From contig JASANE010000173.1 of the NCBI GenBank assembly GCA_030248225.1, positions 1-64,000 of the forward strand: a stretch of DNA of 64,000 nt, given 5' to 3'. The notes beneath the pieces were generated by a model, which saw only the letters and a list, made by a program, of their open reading frames with translations, did not search any database and was not told the origin of the DNA. The stretch comes from Trileptium ribeirensis. Lineage: Eukaryota; Nematoda; Enoplea; Enoplida; Thoracostomopsidae. A program made the translations under genes and the position numbers. Below are positions 25,420 to 37,985 of the stretch, piece by piece (position 1 is the first letter of the stretch; the number at the start of each line of letters is the position of its first letter).

Positions 25420-25720
25420 TTATATATTTTATTTTTTTGTTTTTATTTGTGATTATTTACAGTTTTTTCATATTTTTGCTCTCAATTTAGCATTTTTATA
25501 TTAAAGAAAAATATTTTTTATTTTATATAAATTACTTTTAATAATTTACTGTTAAATATTTTTCTTTTATATTTTGAACTTATATATCAATTTTATTTTT
25601 AAATTTTATTTATTTTTATTTTATATTTATTTTATTTTTATTTATTTTATTTTTATTTTATTTTTTATATCGGTTTTTATTTGTTTGCTATTAATTTTCC
25701 ATTTTTTTCCTTTTATAAGT
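25420..25720. repeat. T-rich low-complexity tract
   Basis: Long run dominated by TTTTA and TTTAT repeats on the plus strand. Overlapping plus-strand frames at 25224-25504 translate to Phe/Tyr/Ile-rich low complexity and are compositional artefacts. Confidence 0.85.
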
Positions 25721-25778
25721 TAGATTTTTGTCTATTGAATTATTATTGATGCAACTCTGATACGAAGGTGTGAACTAA

Positions 25779-25875
25779 ATGTCTCAGCAGCTAAACCATG
25801 CATCCTGCGTTGACAGGCCGTCAGTTATTACGTACGCTGAAAATCCGAAACTCAGTTATGCGGCTACGATTCAGG
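25779..25875 (+). other. Candidate short coding exon, unrecognised
   Basis: After the T-rich tract, a stretch of near-balanced composition opens with ATG directly after an in-frame TAA. It encodes 32 residues of ordinary protein-like composition (starting MSQQLNHASCVDRPSVI) and then meets a donor-like CAGG|GTATGA at 25876. The rest of the open frame turns hydrophobic and AT-driven, as an intron would. I recognise no family, and a chance frame remains quite likely. Confidence 0.2.
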
Positions 25876-26927
25876 GTATGATATGGCGTGGTAGCGATGT
25901 ATTTGTGAATTTATACAAATTTTTCTATATATTTACCATTCCTTCATTACAATTTTATTAAAATTTAATCTGGGATCCTTATTTCAAACAAGAGTCAAAT
26001 TGCTATGTTAACAGTTGGTGGTTATTAATTTTGTGGATTTTCACTATATCGAGCCCAGGGAGAAGCCAATATTTAACCAGGGACCCTTGAGGAGGTACCC
26101 CTGAAACCCTTGGTGGAGGGGTTGGGGGAACGTCAGAGGCAACCAAATTTTGAGTTAAGGTAAAGGCAACCACATTTTCGGATATGGTAAAGTAAATGAG
26201 TATGTTATCTATCACCTCTACGAAAATTTATCATGGACTCTTGGTAATATTAGCAATGTTATTGATATTGTATATGTCAATAACGGTTTGATTATTTTTA
26301 ATGTGAAAAAAATTTTAGTCAACTTTTTTAAATTAAAAGAAAAAGGTGGGGAAACGGCTTCTGATTATTCATTTGGGCTATATATTAGTACATGATTTTG
26401 CTGCCACAAATTTAATCATTTGCTTTACTTTTGCTTGTATCTAATATTAAGAGGCTGCCCTGCATTATGTTAATTTTAGAATTACGGAGAACTAATATTT
26501 ATCAGCATTAGCTCGGTGAAAATCAAATCTCCATTAATTATTTCTAAATTAGATTATGATACACTTTTATGCTAAAATGATAATATTGTTAGGTCAGTTT
26601 TATTAGTTATGTTCGCTGAAGTAACTGTTAACTAACTTTGTTAATACACAGCTGTGTAAGTGTCGAAGTTAGACATGCCATAATGTTTAAGTTTTTTGCA
26701 CTGTTTGATAAAATAATTTCCATCTCAACTGCCGTTGGGCTTTTAGTCACTAAAGGTCATAGAAAATACGCATTTTTAATTAAATCCACAGCTTTATTGA
26801 AAAAAAGATCAACCATTATACTATTGCAACGATATAGTCACTTAGCTTCGCTTTGTACTACTTTTAACTATGTGAAAGCTAAAGATAAGACACCACTGTA
26901 TCAAACATGTTTCCGTTTGTTTCTGAA
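25876..26927. other. Non-coding, nothing recognised
   Basis: A short GC-rich patch (26048-26140, with AGGGACCCTTGAGG and TGGTGGAGGGGTTGGGGG) may be mobile-element debris. The 108-codon frame beginning at 26638 runs into the hAT-like terminus at 26928 and matches nothing I recognise. Confidence 0.4.
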
Positions 26928-27846
26928 CAGCGGCGGACCCAGGATTTTTGTTTGGGAGCGGTAGTGGTGGGCAACGTATCTGAAATATATGCGAGAACAA
27001 TGATAACTGTGACATTAACCTAAGTAATAAAATCTAGGCACCTTGTACATTGTTATGCAAATCTGTTTATTACATCTTCTGGCTTCGGACAGTTACTTCG
27101 ATGCGTTTGTAGCACCAACAGTACTCAAGTCTGGCTACTACCTTCTTTGTGGAGCAACTGAAGTCAGTGTGTGTTCTAGCTTAGAGAACATCCGTTCTGG
27201 CGCAGGAATAACAACACTAATGCTTAATTTCTTATATGCGTCTTATGTACGTAAACGCTTAATGATGCCGGTTGATTTTTCCATAACGACTTTTGCAGTG
27301 AGAGTTTCCAAAATAATACGATCAATAGAGCACATTATGAGAACAGATAATTTATATTAGTCCTAAGTTTACACTGTACCTTGCGATATTTCGGTCCGTC
27401 AGCTGCTTATCGATCCTTTGTACCATTTGCTAGATTTACTTCTTTTAAAAAATTTTGGTATGTCATGCTGCGTCTCTAAAGATCTTTTACACGTTGCCCT
27501 ATTACTATGGCATATATTACAGTATATAACATTACCGTGATTATTGTTATGTTTACTAGTAGTTTTTCCACAAACTATAATAGGTATACCTAGTTGTAAC
27601 TAATCTTTTCCTGGAGTTGCAAAAGGGCGGGAGGACACTGTATAAACGTCTTTGTTTGTGAATCGCATCTTGTCGCGATTAATGTACGGTTGTTTTATTG
27701 CTTACTTAGGCTTGTATTCAGTTTTTACTTTTCCATATTTTTGGCTTTTCAAATAATATATATTACGGAATTAGGCTGCGCTCACTTTATAATGTCCCCA
27801 CTGCTTGAAACTTTTGCCCCTCCACCCTATGGCCGCGACCCCGCTG
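26928..27846. mobile_element. Candidate hAT-like element, 919 bp, decayed
   Basis: The left boundary CAGCGGCGGACCCAGGATTT is a terminus commonly seen in non-autonomous hAT elements. At 27841-27846 the sequence ends CCGCTG after GGCCGCGACC and a CCCCTCCACC stretch, which fits the opposite end read in reverse. I see no matching 8-bp target duplication, so the right boundary is uncertain. A 105-codon plus-strand frame inside (27043-27360) has no transposase features. Confidence 0.35.
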
Positions 27847-30522
27847 TACAGACCGTCATTGTCATACCAATACAGTAAATCTATTTGTGAGGGTGTAAAA
27901 CACACCTTTCGCACCTGAATTTTTGGTCACGGTGTCGCACACACTCTTGGCTAATATTGTCAAGTCATTTAACAGTAATGGACTGCGTCGGTAGACAAGG
28001 AAGTGTATTAATTAGTTGGATTACTAATTTCTTTGAAAATTTTGATGTTTGAGACTAAACCATGCGCATGCTGGCAAGATTACATGTCACATCGCATCAG
28101 CGAAGCTACACGATGTGGTTGACACTGGCGGAAAATAACAACAGCCCTAGCTAACTACTCTTGAATATTTTTATAAAAAACATGGGGTGTCTAAGACACC
28201 TTGTTGTCGACAGTGTGCCTGACACTATATACGTAGATAGGTTCCAAACGTTGGGGCCGTTATAACGGTGACGCCTCATCGTGCTTACTGGCTTAACAGA
28301 TGTTTATTGTATTTAATGAGGTGTGTCTGTAGAAACAATAAGACCGTTATTTAGATATTAGGATGAATATATCAAAAACGTTAATTTATAGTTCGTACAA
28401 TACGTGTATGTTTGCGTAAAAAATTAATGCCTGTAGATTGGATCAAATGTAGTATAATACCTATAAAGAATTTGATTTATGGAATCTATTCAACACTGGT
28501 TTAATTGAACAGAGTGGCATGTCAGAGAACACAGTTTTCCGTTAATTTTATTAATTTCCAACGTTTTGCTATCAAAAAAAATTCGAGATTCAACAAAATC
28601 GAGTTCATTGTTGAACTCCATTTTGTTTTTTATGATTTAGCGCTAATCAAAAAGAAACTCTACCTCTGATTATCAATGGCGCTCGTATGTGCTGAGCTCT
28701 TTTTTGAATGTTTCTGGATTGTCACACGGAGTGGATGAATTTCGTAGCTTGGGCTATAAAGAAATATGGACTTTGCCTTATGCTCTCATCTCGAGAACAT
28801 ATGTAGTATCCTAATATTTCTTTCAGGGAACCGCTTGTCCATATTAATTACTATATGTGACAGCTTTAATTAGTACCACCATGAGGTCATTGAAAATGTA
28901 AACACTTAAGCGAATTTGTTACGCAGTTCCTGCAGAATATTTTTGCTGCAATTCATTGCTCTGAGATCGGGATGTATCATGCTATCACAATGCATGTCAC
29001 AATGAGCAGGTTCTTTGCACAGTAAATGTTAGCTGCGGGCCATGCCTATATATGACTAATATATAGCGTTGCAAAACAGAAATTAATCGCTGCGTAGTTT
29101 CTATATGGCCCCAAAACAAATGGCCAATGCGCCCAGATTTCACAAAATTCACGACTAAAAACAGATGTAATTGTACAACTTTTAAACCTATTAACAGTAT
29201 TAACCCGATTCTTCGCGAATAGCCTGTGTCGCGTTCTAACAAAACTCATCTTATTCAAGTTCCATTAACATCTAGAGTCATTCCTTCATCAGTTAGCCTC
29301 AACGAATGATGTTTGTCAAGTCGACAAGGCGGTGTGCACTACATTGCTTCAAAGATCACACAACAAAAATTTATCCCCGGGCAAAATATACACTTATTTA
29401 TTTAAATAAATTCAATTTTTTATTATCTGAGTCACATTTAATAATTTTAACCCAAAGACATTGGCTATCTACATAAATACCATATCGATCTGACTGTTTA
29501 TATAAATATCAATAGAATAATAAATGTATAGACGGTTTCCAGAGATGATTTTTTCGGCTAAAGAACTGCCTCTCAGATAAGTATTTTAAGACTATAAATA
29601 TTTAGACAATATATACTTGTTTATTTTACGATATATCAAGTAATATATAAATTATTATAATTATTAACCATAATATTTATGCATTTTCAATCAATTAATA
29701 TAATGTTCTATACAATTGCATGAATAACAATCATCATCGTACGGAATGAAGTAAACTTCGACGTAATGTAGTGAATATATGATTTGATTAATATATATAT
29801 ACTTAATAGCTAGCCCACTGTTGTTTGTATCCCCAAAGACTATGTAGTAACTTAGTAATACGGCCCATAAGCACAGCTAAAATATGGGGAGATGAAGGAA
29901 AGTGAACCAGCCCAGTTCGTTATAATTTTGCAAAATGTAGCTTACAAAGACGTTGTAAATGCAACATACAATTTAAAAAAAATAGGAACTGTATTTAATC
30001 GTCAATTCTTATTCCCAATGTATAATGTTACACTTCTAAGAACATTTGAACCTTCACAGGCGAAACAATGTATTTCTGGAATTTAGTAAAATGGCTTTGA
30101 AACTCAGAAATTAGATTATGAATTCTAAAATCCATAAAATTTTAAACGTATTTGATTTAAATGTTGAGTTTAATTACCGTTAGGTTAGAAAGCCTTTCTC
30201 ACACCAACCATTGACTAGCCCGCTGCTGCTGCGTTAGATCGAATTATTTGCCCGAAGTGCTATAACCACCAAACGGAATTTCTCATTGTGAAAGCTGTAG
30301 CTAGAAGCACTTGGTAGCTTCCTCCTAAAGGGTTTGAATTTACCTTGAAAATTCATCTTTCTCAACAGTTACTTCATCTATCGAAAATAGCTGTACTAAA
30401 CAACATAGCTAGCTACACTTATTTTATAATGTAAGGTACAAATTTTTAAAACGATACTGCACCTGTTTATCAACCCAACGATTCTGGCATTGCATCTAGT
30501 TAGATCATCTCTTAAGCAAAAC
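27847..30522. other. AT-rich non-coding, nothing recognised
   Basis: Short frames only. A small perfect palindrome GGTGTCTAAGACACC lies near 28187-28201. Overlapping minus-strand frames at 28997-29258 are not recognisable. Confidence 0.45.
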
Positions 30523-30867
30523 TTCACGTGCGCGCACATGTTCTTTCTTTGGGCTCATAATTTGAGCTCAAACTGTGATCAAATCTTGAGCATTATTTTA
30601 ACTTAAATATTGGCTAAATTTTTCATTTTTGTGAACTTGAACTCGTGAACACTGTTCGTACTTTTGTAGCGTATTGCTTCATCCAATCGGGAACAGTGAC
30701 TAGATTCTTCTAAATTTTTAAACTAAAAATTGGTGCTTAAATTTTGAAGCATGATGATTTTTTAGATTTTTCAATTACAAATTGCAGTCAAATTTTAATC
30801 AAATTTTGAGCTCAGAAGAATTTAAGCTTACTATTTTATTCAAAGTTCCAACGTGAGAACTCACCTT
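30523..30867. mobile_element. Decayed MITE related to 4238-4544, copy 2
   Basis: It keeps the layout of the intact element. It has a GCGCACATGTTC-type left end, GGGCTCATAATTTGAGC, and an interior GAACTCGTGAACACTGTTCG block matching the intact copy's GAACGTGTGAACACAATTC. The right end is CAAATTTTGAGCTC then AACGTGAGAACTCACCT. Many substitutions and small indels indicate an old insertion. Boundaries are approximate, and the target duplication is no longer convincing. Confidence 0.65.
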
Positions 30868-33800
30868 ATGTTTTGCGCGACTTTTAAATACTCGGTTCAT
30901 GTACAATTTTGATGTTTACAAAAACTTGCGGCTATGTTTACATAAATGTCGTTTTGGGAATCAGCAACATTGCAGTTAATTAATTTTAATTTAATTTGAT
31001 ATCGATTGAAGATAAACTGGTAGCTGCGATAGAAAAATATTTTTAATGCGATTACCGGCGAGGATTATTTCGTAAATGCACTCTCGAATGTCACCGACGT
31101 ATCTGAAATGCAAAATTTGTCGGAACATTACGTAACGTAAAAAGCACTCGCTTATACCTAGGTATTCTAGATTAAGATCCTCATATTGGCGTCAATTGTT
31201 ATCTTAGTCACAAGTATACGCTGGGAAATCTGCGTTCATAACAGTGTGTAATATATCTGATATATACGCAAACGTTCAGTGGAGGTAAATGCATGTTTTA
31301 TGCCGTTATTGTATAGAAGCCTTAAGCTTTTGCTTACTAAGCGTTATATATCGTATAACGTACCTAGGTGTTGGTCGGGTGATACTGGCCATCTAACCCC
31401 GCACTTAGTTGTTTTTCACAACGATAGAACGCTAACGGTGTCACGGACCCTTTATACTGAAATATTCGTTAGTATACGTACACATGTCCATAAGTACATT
31501 ATATAGCTTCACCACCTGTGCCTACCTATAAGCCTAAACTTTATTGGTCCGTGATCTCTTTTTATTCGATTGGCTCTTTCAATGATCTGGTGCTACCGGA
31601 TGGTCCACGGCGCTATAGAATGACGTTGCCTAACACTCTTCCTACAGTGCTAGTGCCAATGCTGGACGCACTGGATAGCTGGACGCAGAAATGACAGTAT
31701 TACAGGATCCATGGTCATTATCGGTAGACTTTGATGGCTCTTAGGCTATCCAGCATATACACTCGTAAACTGCCAGATAACGTCTCTACTGTATGCGGTC
31801 ATTGATTTCGGTCTGTAGACGCCTCAAAACATGGACATTGCACATTTTGTCGAAAAACATTCTGAAAATCTTCCTAACATAAATCAAACAATACACTTCT
31901 TACGAAAGAAGAGGCTTCTTACACAGAATGTGAGTAAACGGTGTTCGTGGGAGTCTGCGCGGAACCGGTCGCTTCTCAGGGTGGACCGCTACACTAACGC
32001 ACGTTTATATACATATGATATACACGTATTATACATAAATTAGCTTTGCAGTATTAGCTGAATATTCTGTATTACTTCATGGAAGACTGATTACTTAGAT
32101 ATATTGAGAACAGGATTTCGCAAAACGAATGAAACCTTGCATTGGATATGAATATTTAACGAAGCATTTTGCGGCCAAATTGAGTTGTTTACAGAAAAAT
32201 GAAACGACCGTAGTTAATTTCTATATATATGGGCAATGTGTGTGGCTATTGTTGTGATATCATGGGAGTTTTAGCAGAATCGTTGGGGCGAACCTGTGCC
32301 ATGGCACGGAAGTTCTTTTAATTGGTAATTTTCAAACAAGGGCGTCGCAAGCTCTACATAAGTAGTAGGGGACTTGTGATAAATTAAGGAGGGATGGTTA
32401 TTACCAGCATATAAATTTGTTAAGTTTTTCCGTCTATCATTACAAAGTTTAACACGGTTTTTAATGCCAAAGTTTTCAGACGATGGCACAATTTGCACCA
32501 TTTTAATGATAAAAAGACACAATTTGAAGCGATACTGTAGTTATAAAAAAACTTTAATCATTGCTTCAACAAGAAGTGGCGATATTCTATTAACTAATTT
32601 TTATATATACTTCCAAATTTTTTTCAATAAAACTCCTTTTTTAAACCATACAATGAGCCCTAGAAATTCGCTATCAGCAGATGTAGTGTTAACTGTTAAA
32701 TTAGCAACGTTCGAGACTGCAATTCATTGGGTTAACCTGCCTATTTCCTTAGCGGCCTTCCGTCTTTTTGGTAATACCTCCAGTTCGAAAATGGTTTAAT
32801 TTTCAAGATACAGCGATAATCAGTGCCATTCGACTCTATCCGACGATGTGGTTCAGAAAATATCCATTTCAACCAGTTTTATGACCAAAATAATTTTCGA
32901 TTTTTTTTAGGTTTTCACTAGATACCCAAACTTTTCGGAGAAAATTCTCGATAAATGCATAATTTCATGAGCATTGGAACTGCATTGGTGAGCTGAGTTG
33001 AATGATGTAAAATTCCGCTGAATTGGTTCATGGGTTAACTACCTGTAATTAGACAAACTTAGTGGTGAAAATCTAGCACTTTATAAATCAAGTTCATGAA
33101 AAGTAAATACGATTGCGTTGATCATAACTATCCGCCCCAAAATCCTATAGACCCAGGCGAGGGTTCAATGTACAACTGGATTGAGGAAATGCATAAATTT
33201 CATTTTTACAATATTAATTATAGCGTTTCGCAGCGCTTCGAATTGGTAATGATATAGCCAAAGAACTTCCACAACAAAGATACTTATAACTAACATATTT
33301 AACTGTTTAACCTGTTCCAGCATAGTGACACCCATTAATTCCGCGTATAATGCGACACAGTGTGGTAGTTGAGATTACCGTGAGTTTGCACATGTATGGC
33401 TGTTCGAACACTTTGTGATGTTCCTTAAAAATCTTACAGCAGCTCTTAAATAATATAGTAACTAACGCACAATGCCCGTGCATTAACGATCCACGTTCAA
33501 TCCGCCGATGCGACAAATGTTTGTTCAGTGTTATACCAAATACGCACTATTTCTTATTAGAAAAAGTTAAATAAACCTATGCTAACATCGCTGCTTCACC
33601 CCAAACAAACAAGGAAGTCATCAATAACTATTTTCATTTTAGCTTATGAATAAGTCCAGGTTCTGGTATCGGCTAACATTTTGAGTTGCGATTTTGTTTT
33701 TTCAGAGCTCAGCTACACGGGAAGGACTTACCCCTCATTTTCGGCCGCTGACCATATTAGCCACCTCCCCACTCTCCGCCTTCGAGCAATAAATCTTTGA

Positions 33801-34009
33801 TTTTGACCCAAACATTTTTTATCTCCGACCAACGTAACCTGCAATTTAAGCGAATTCTAGTATTTTTTCATGTCAGTCGTGGAATGCAGCAATACTGACG
33901 CAGACATGTATATGAAACGACATATATGTGTAAATTATATACATATATAAAACATTATATTAATATATAAAATATGCATATATGATATACAAAATATTTG
34001 CTCTCTATT
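30868..34009. other. Non-coding, nothing recognised
   Basis: Frames up to 111 codons (32464-32799 plus strand) lack any domain I know. A moderately GC-balanced stretch at 31560-31800 has no open frame of note. AT-rich alternating sequence at 33915-33990. Confidence 0.4.
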
Positions 34010-34048
34010 AGGTCAGACTTGACCCGAACTCCTGGTCAGACTTGACCC
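34010..34048. promoter_or_regulatory. Paired AGGTCA-type inverted repeats (speculative)
   Basis: The palindrome GGTCAGACTTGACCC occurs twice, at 34011-34025 and 34034-34048. Each is two GGTCA half-sites inverted with a 4-nt gap, the first preceded by A to give AGGTCA. This is the half-site recognised by many nuclear receptors, though the usual inverted spacings are 0, 1 or 3. No gene is recognised nearby, so function is only inferred. Confidence 0.25.
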
Positions 34049-36954
34049 TGAGAGCACTCTATTGTCAGAGGCCCGCCGGAATCCATTCATTCCGGTTAAT
34101 TTCTGTTCTGGTTACTCACGTATGTATAGTATTAATTGGAGTTAATTCAATTATTTTCGGCTAATTATATTTCGAATTATGCATTTTTTATACCCTGACA
34201 TTTCGATAGGAAAAACTGTAATCCCAACCGAAAATCACTCAATTTTTTAAATATTCATGTCGGATAATGCAGATTATATATCTGTAAAATATACATATTG
34301 CGATTACAGTTTGTGATATTGTAATATTTGATAAATTGAATAATGTTAAAAACATTTATTGTAATTATGCTATATTATATGCGTGCGCAGTGCGCGTGAG
34401 CTTGGGTTGGTAATTATCTAATTGGAATAGTACTATCGATAGCCTCTACACCAAGTTTCTTTAGTACCCCATAAAAAAGCAGATAATGGTTTTCTAGTCG
34501 CAAAAAAAGCCACATTTATGGCCATAAATTTTTAAACACCATCAGTGCCATGCCAACTAATTTCAGCTTTCCATGCCTTGCCACTTGCTCTGTGTTTGTT
34601 TTCGCTTATGTATAAAAAACCTAGAGCGGCGAAGCTGTAATCATGACTTTTTCAGCACTAAGTATACCACTTACTTTAGCATTTATGGGTGTTTTTTTGT
34701 TACTGCGATGGCGTAGTTAAAATCAAAGGCAGATCCAAAATTTTTTGACAGGGAGTGAGCGGTTTAACTAAAATTTCTCCGAGAATGGTGCGATTTTTAC
34801 TAAAATCTTTCCAACTACTATTTAAGTACATATTTTAAGCACAATACACATAAAAGTACGTAAACGAGATATCAAACAAAAAATTGCTGACATCTGTCAA
34901 TGTTTCGTTTAGAATCTGGTTATAAACAATTTTCTACTAACTAAAACCCAGTGATGTGAGCTCGTATTGCTAAGACAGCTTATGACATAATCGCTCTGAA
35001 TTGATCAAAATTTTAACCTTATGTTTCGGCGACTACCTAACATCCACCGCCAGATTTCACGCGACTACGCCGTTGCACAAATGAAGAAGACACAGCTGCT
35101 GGTTTAGGATATTAATGCTAATTACAAACGTCACTCACTATTTACACTCGGGAAATACATTGGGACGCTGCGTGCATTGGTTTATAGTACGACCAAGTAT
35201 GCGTATATTTCTGTTCATTAAAGAACCGTTGTCTATTATCAAACCAACCCGGTCTGCAACTGCTGTTTTGTTCGGCATTGTACAATTTGATTTGATTTGA
35301 TTGCAATAATAATGGTACTAAGCTCAATCTAAACAGTCGTCTATCGTCGATGTGGCTTCAAAATTTCATTGTCTCTTTGTTCTCTTTGTTCCGGAAAGAC
35401 TAAAGGCAAACAAAACGGCTGTAAGACTGACTGACTCTTTTACTGACTGACTGACGAGCTGGCCGACCTATGTTGACAATAAGTTATTGAAACCAAAACA
35501 CGCAGAGGTTTGGACCTGGAACATGTCGTCGGTGGTACCTTTCGTTAGATAATCGCCATATTTTTATAGGATCCGTTTCATTCGAACGTAATTTTTTTGC
35601 CTTTTCCTGTTTTCTATTGAGGTTAGTAAATTAAATTATTTTTGTGCTGGCTTGCTATATAAGCGATCAGTACAAACGAGCCGATACGGATAATATCATG
35701 AATCGTGATTGCGAATTAAAAGCAATTTAGACAGCTCACATAGTTTTTGCGACCAACTAAGAATCGGTGATGATTTGAAACATTGGTTTACTTTAAAAAA
35801 GTTCAGTAATAATAAAGATTTTAATATTTTAATACAGAATGCTAAAAACATGGTAAACTAATTTATATGCAAATTTTAGACACTATTTTAAAGCCACCAA
35901 CATTTGTTTGCAATAATACGTTTTGTACTCAGGAAAAAAGCATTAAAGTGAAAACAGATAGTATCTTGGCCATACAAGAACCCAAGGTTACTAGTGGCGA
36001 TTTGTAATTTAAAAGCAACCAACTTTCATTTGAGGCTTTGCGTACTTGACAAAGATGATGATATATTCTTTGAAGAAAATGGGCTTCTCTTTCTGCCTTT
36101 TTGTCATATACGCCAATATGTTTTAAGCCTGAGTCAAGCTTAAAAGGTATTGAGGTATGACACAAACAGCCAGAAACAGACCTCAAAACATTACTCATTA
36201 ATCATGTTTATTTACAGACCACCCTATTTTAACAAAATAGTGATTTCGCAGCCCGCACTATAATTCCGTACCGACTCAAATCTGATATCCAAAACTATAC
36301 CCTTTTATAATTCGAACTTGGTGTTTTGTCAAGTTTTTAATGCTGAATATTCTAAGTCATAACTATGTAGCGTTAGTATTAAACGTCATGAAATTACATA
36401 CCAAAATATCATCTCATGTGGTTGATTATAGAATTTTTTATCGCTTCAATTCAAGTAAACAAAAAGATGCAGTTATGGCATACCCATTTCATAACGAGAC
36501 GTTTTACCTCCTGCCAGTGTGAATAAAGCCACAATGCTCTGCTCACACTATGGTGTCGCGGTCATTTCGTCCGCAGTAGATCCACGAAGTCGAATCAATA
36601 ACTAGCATACAAGTAGCCATGAGGATGGAAGGACATATCCCCGCCAGACTTGTTTACGACCGAAGTTATCGTAACCCGAGATGTAAAAAACGTGAAAATT
36701 TTTTCGTTCGGCGAGAAGCACTATTTCACAGCTACCTGCTCACGAGTTTTAGCATACCGGAAATTTCTGGATACGTTCCTGGCAGCTAGCAAATAAACCT
36801 GTGCACGTTATTAATCCTAACGACATGGACGAATGATAATGACAAACTCTGGAACGTTACGTGTTTTAATCGAGAGATAGTCTTAATTCAGATTAACCAT
36901 TAACCGCATGAATTAATCTGTATTTCGTGCAATGTTGAAGAAAGTTTTGACGCA
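34049..36954. other. Non-coding, nothing recognised
   Basis: Includes a (GACT)n-like tract at 35425-35455. At 34726-34760 an AGGCAGATCCAAAATTTTTT string resembles a decayed hAT-type end without a partner. No gene recognised. Confidence 0.4.
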
Positions 36955-37022
36955 GCGGCGGATTGAACTAGGATCGCAGCTTACAACCTTGTAAGCTAGC
37001 CACTATGCAATGTATGAACCGT
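36955..37022 (-). repeat. tRNA-derived (SINE-like) segment
   Basis: On the minus strand the sequence reads as a tRNA-like unit. It has TGCATAGTGGCTAGC resembling the A box, then CTTAC..GTAAG able to form an anticodon stem, and GTTCAATCC matching the polymerase III B box. The anticodon loop is 6 nt rather than 7 and the acceptor ends do not pair well. I therefore read it as a tRNA-derived repeat head or tRNA pseudogene, not a functional tRNA gene. No poly-A or A-rich tail is obvious. Confidence 0.55.
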
Positions 37023-37055
37023 TGCTCGGTTGCTTATGGAACCTCCCAAAGCGAG

Positions 37056-37373
37056 CCAATAACAACGCACGTGCAAACGGACTCCGCATGATTATAGACG
37101 TGTATCGTTTCACAATTCGCCCTATGAAGCGCTATACGGAAACGGATTAATGGTTAAAGCAAGTGTGGAGAAAAATGTCATATTTTCATCAAGTGGCTAC
37201 CACCATCCTACCAATAACAACGCACGTGCAAACGGACTCCGCACGATTATAGAAGTGTATCGTTTCACAATTCGCCCTGTATCATATATGAAGCGCTATA
37301 CGGGAACGGATTAATGGTTAAAACAAGTGTGGAGAAAAGTGTCATATTTTCATCAAGTGGCTACCACCATCCC
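37056..37373. repeat. ~155-bp tandem duplication
   Basis: Copy 1 (37056-37210) and copy 2 (37211-37373) share nearly identical sequence from CCAATAACAACGCACGTGCA to ATCAAGTGGCTACCACCATC. Copy 2 carries an insertion of about 8 bp around GTATCATATATG. Few substitutions mean it is recent. Each copy contains one CACGTG (E-box-type palindrome). Confidence 0.93.
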
Positions 37374-37711
37374 ATTCAATTCCTGTTTTCATTAAGTGGA
37401 TGGCTTCGGCTTGTATGCATCAGCTTTTTACCACGACTATTCTCACTTGAGTTTTTACAGCTGTCAGAATTGTTTTTATTTTAAGCTGCTATATGATATA
37501 TATTTTTTAAAGTCGTCAAATAATACATGTGTAGTGTTTACGATATATACATATATAGTTTTGTCAATATGTTGTACCAATTACATCTCTTACGCACTCT
37601 GCAACAGGCCGATTAGTAATGTAAAATAGTATTTGGACAAAAAATCAGACTTCATTGTTCGATAAAGCCGACAATCTAGTAATGCATTTTTTAGATAATC
37701 GCACACATGTT

Positions 37712-37985
37712 ATAGTTTTACTGTGTTAAATTTTCTTATTTTTAAACAATCAAAAGTGTTTCTATTTCGTTTGGCTAATTAATTGTGAAACAATTATAAC
37801 GTAGTCAAATTTTACACCATTTTTGTAAATGGTGTAAAATTCCCAATCACCTCCCAAACGGTGTCAAATGCCCATTGGTGATCGCCCACTGTCAACGTTT
37901 TGCTGTGTTAAATTTCGTTTTTCAATAGTTAAAATGTGTTTCTATTTCCTTTGGTTATATTCTTGTTTAAAAACAATTACATAGT
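37712..37985. repeat. Degenerate duplication flanking a perfect 13-bp hairpin
   Basis: Two related segments (37712-37805 and 37895-37985) share CTGTGTTAAATTT, AGTGTTTCTATTTC and TTTGG with an AACAATTA end. Between them, 37809-37821 and 37828-37840 form a perfect 13-bp stem (ATTTTACACCATT) around a TTTGTA loop. This could be a foldback remnant or part of the repeat unit. Confidence 0.6.

Noticed and set aside
25224..25504. Phe/Tyr-rich plus-strand frames resembling membrane proteins
   Set aside because: They translate a T-rich low-complexity tract; hydrophobicity follows from base composition.
27043..27360. 105-codon frame as hAT transposase fragment
   Set aside because: No zinc-finger, catalytic or dimerisation motif of hAT transposases is visible, and the frame is short.
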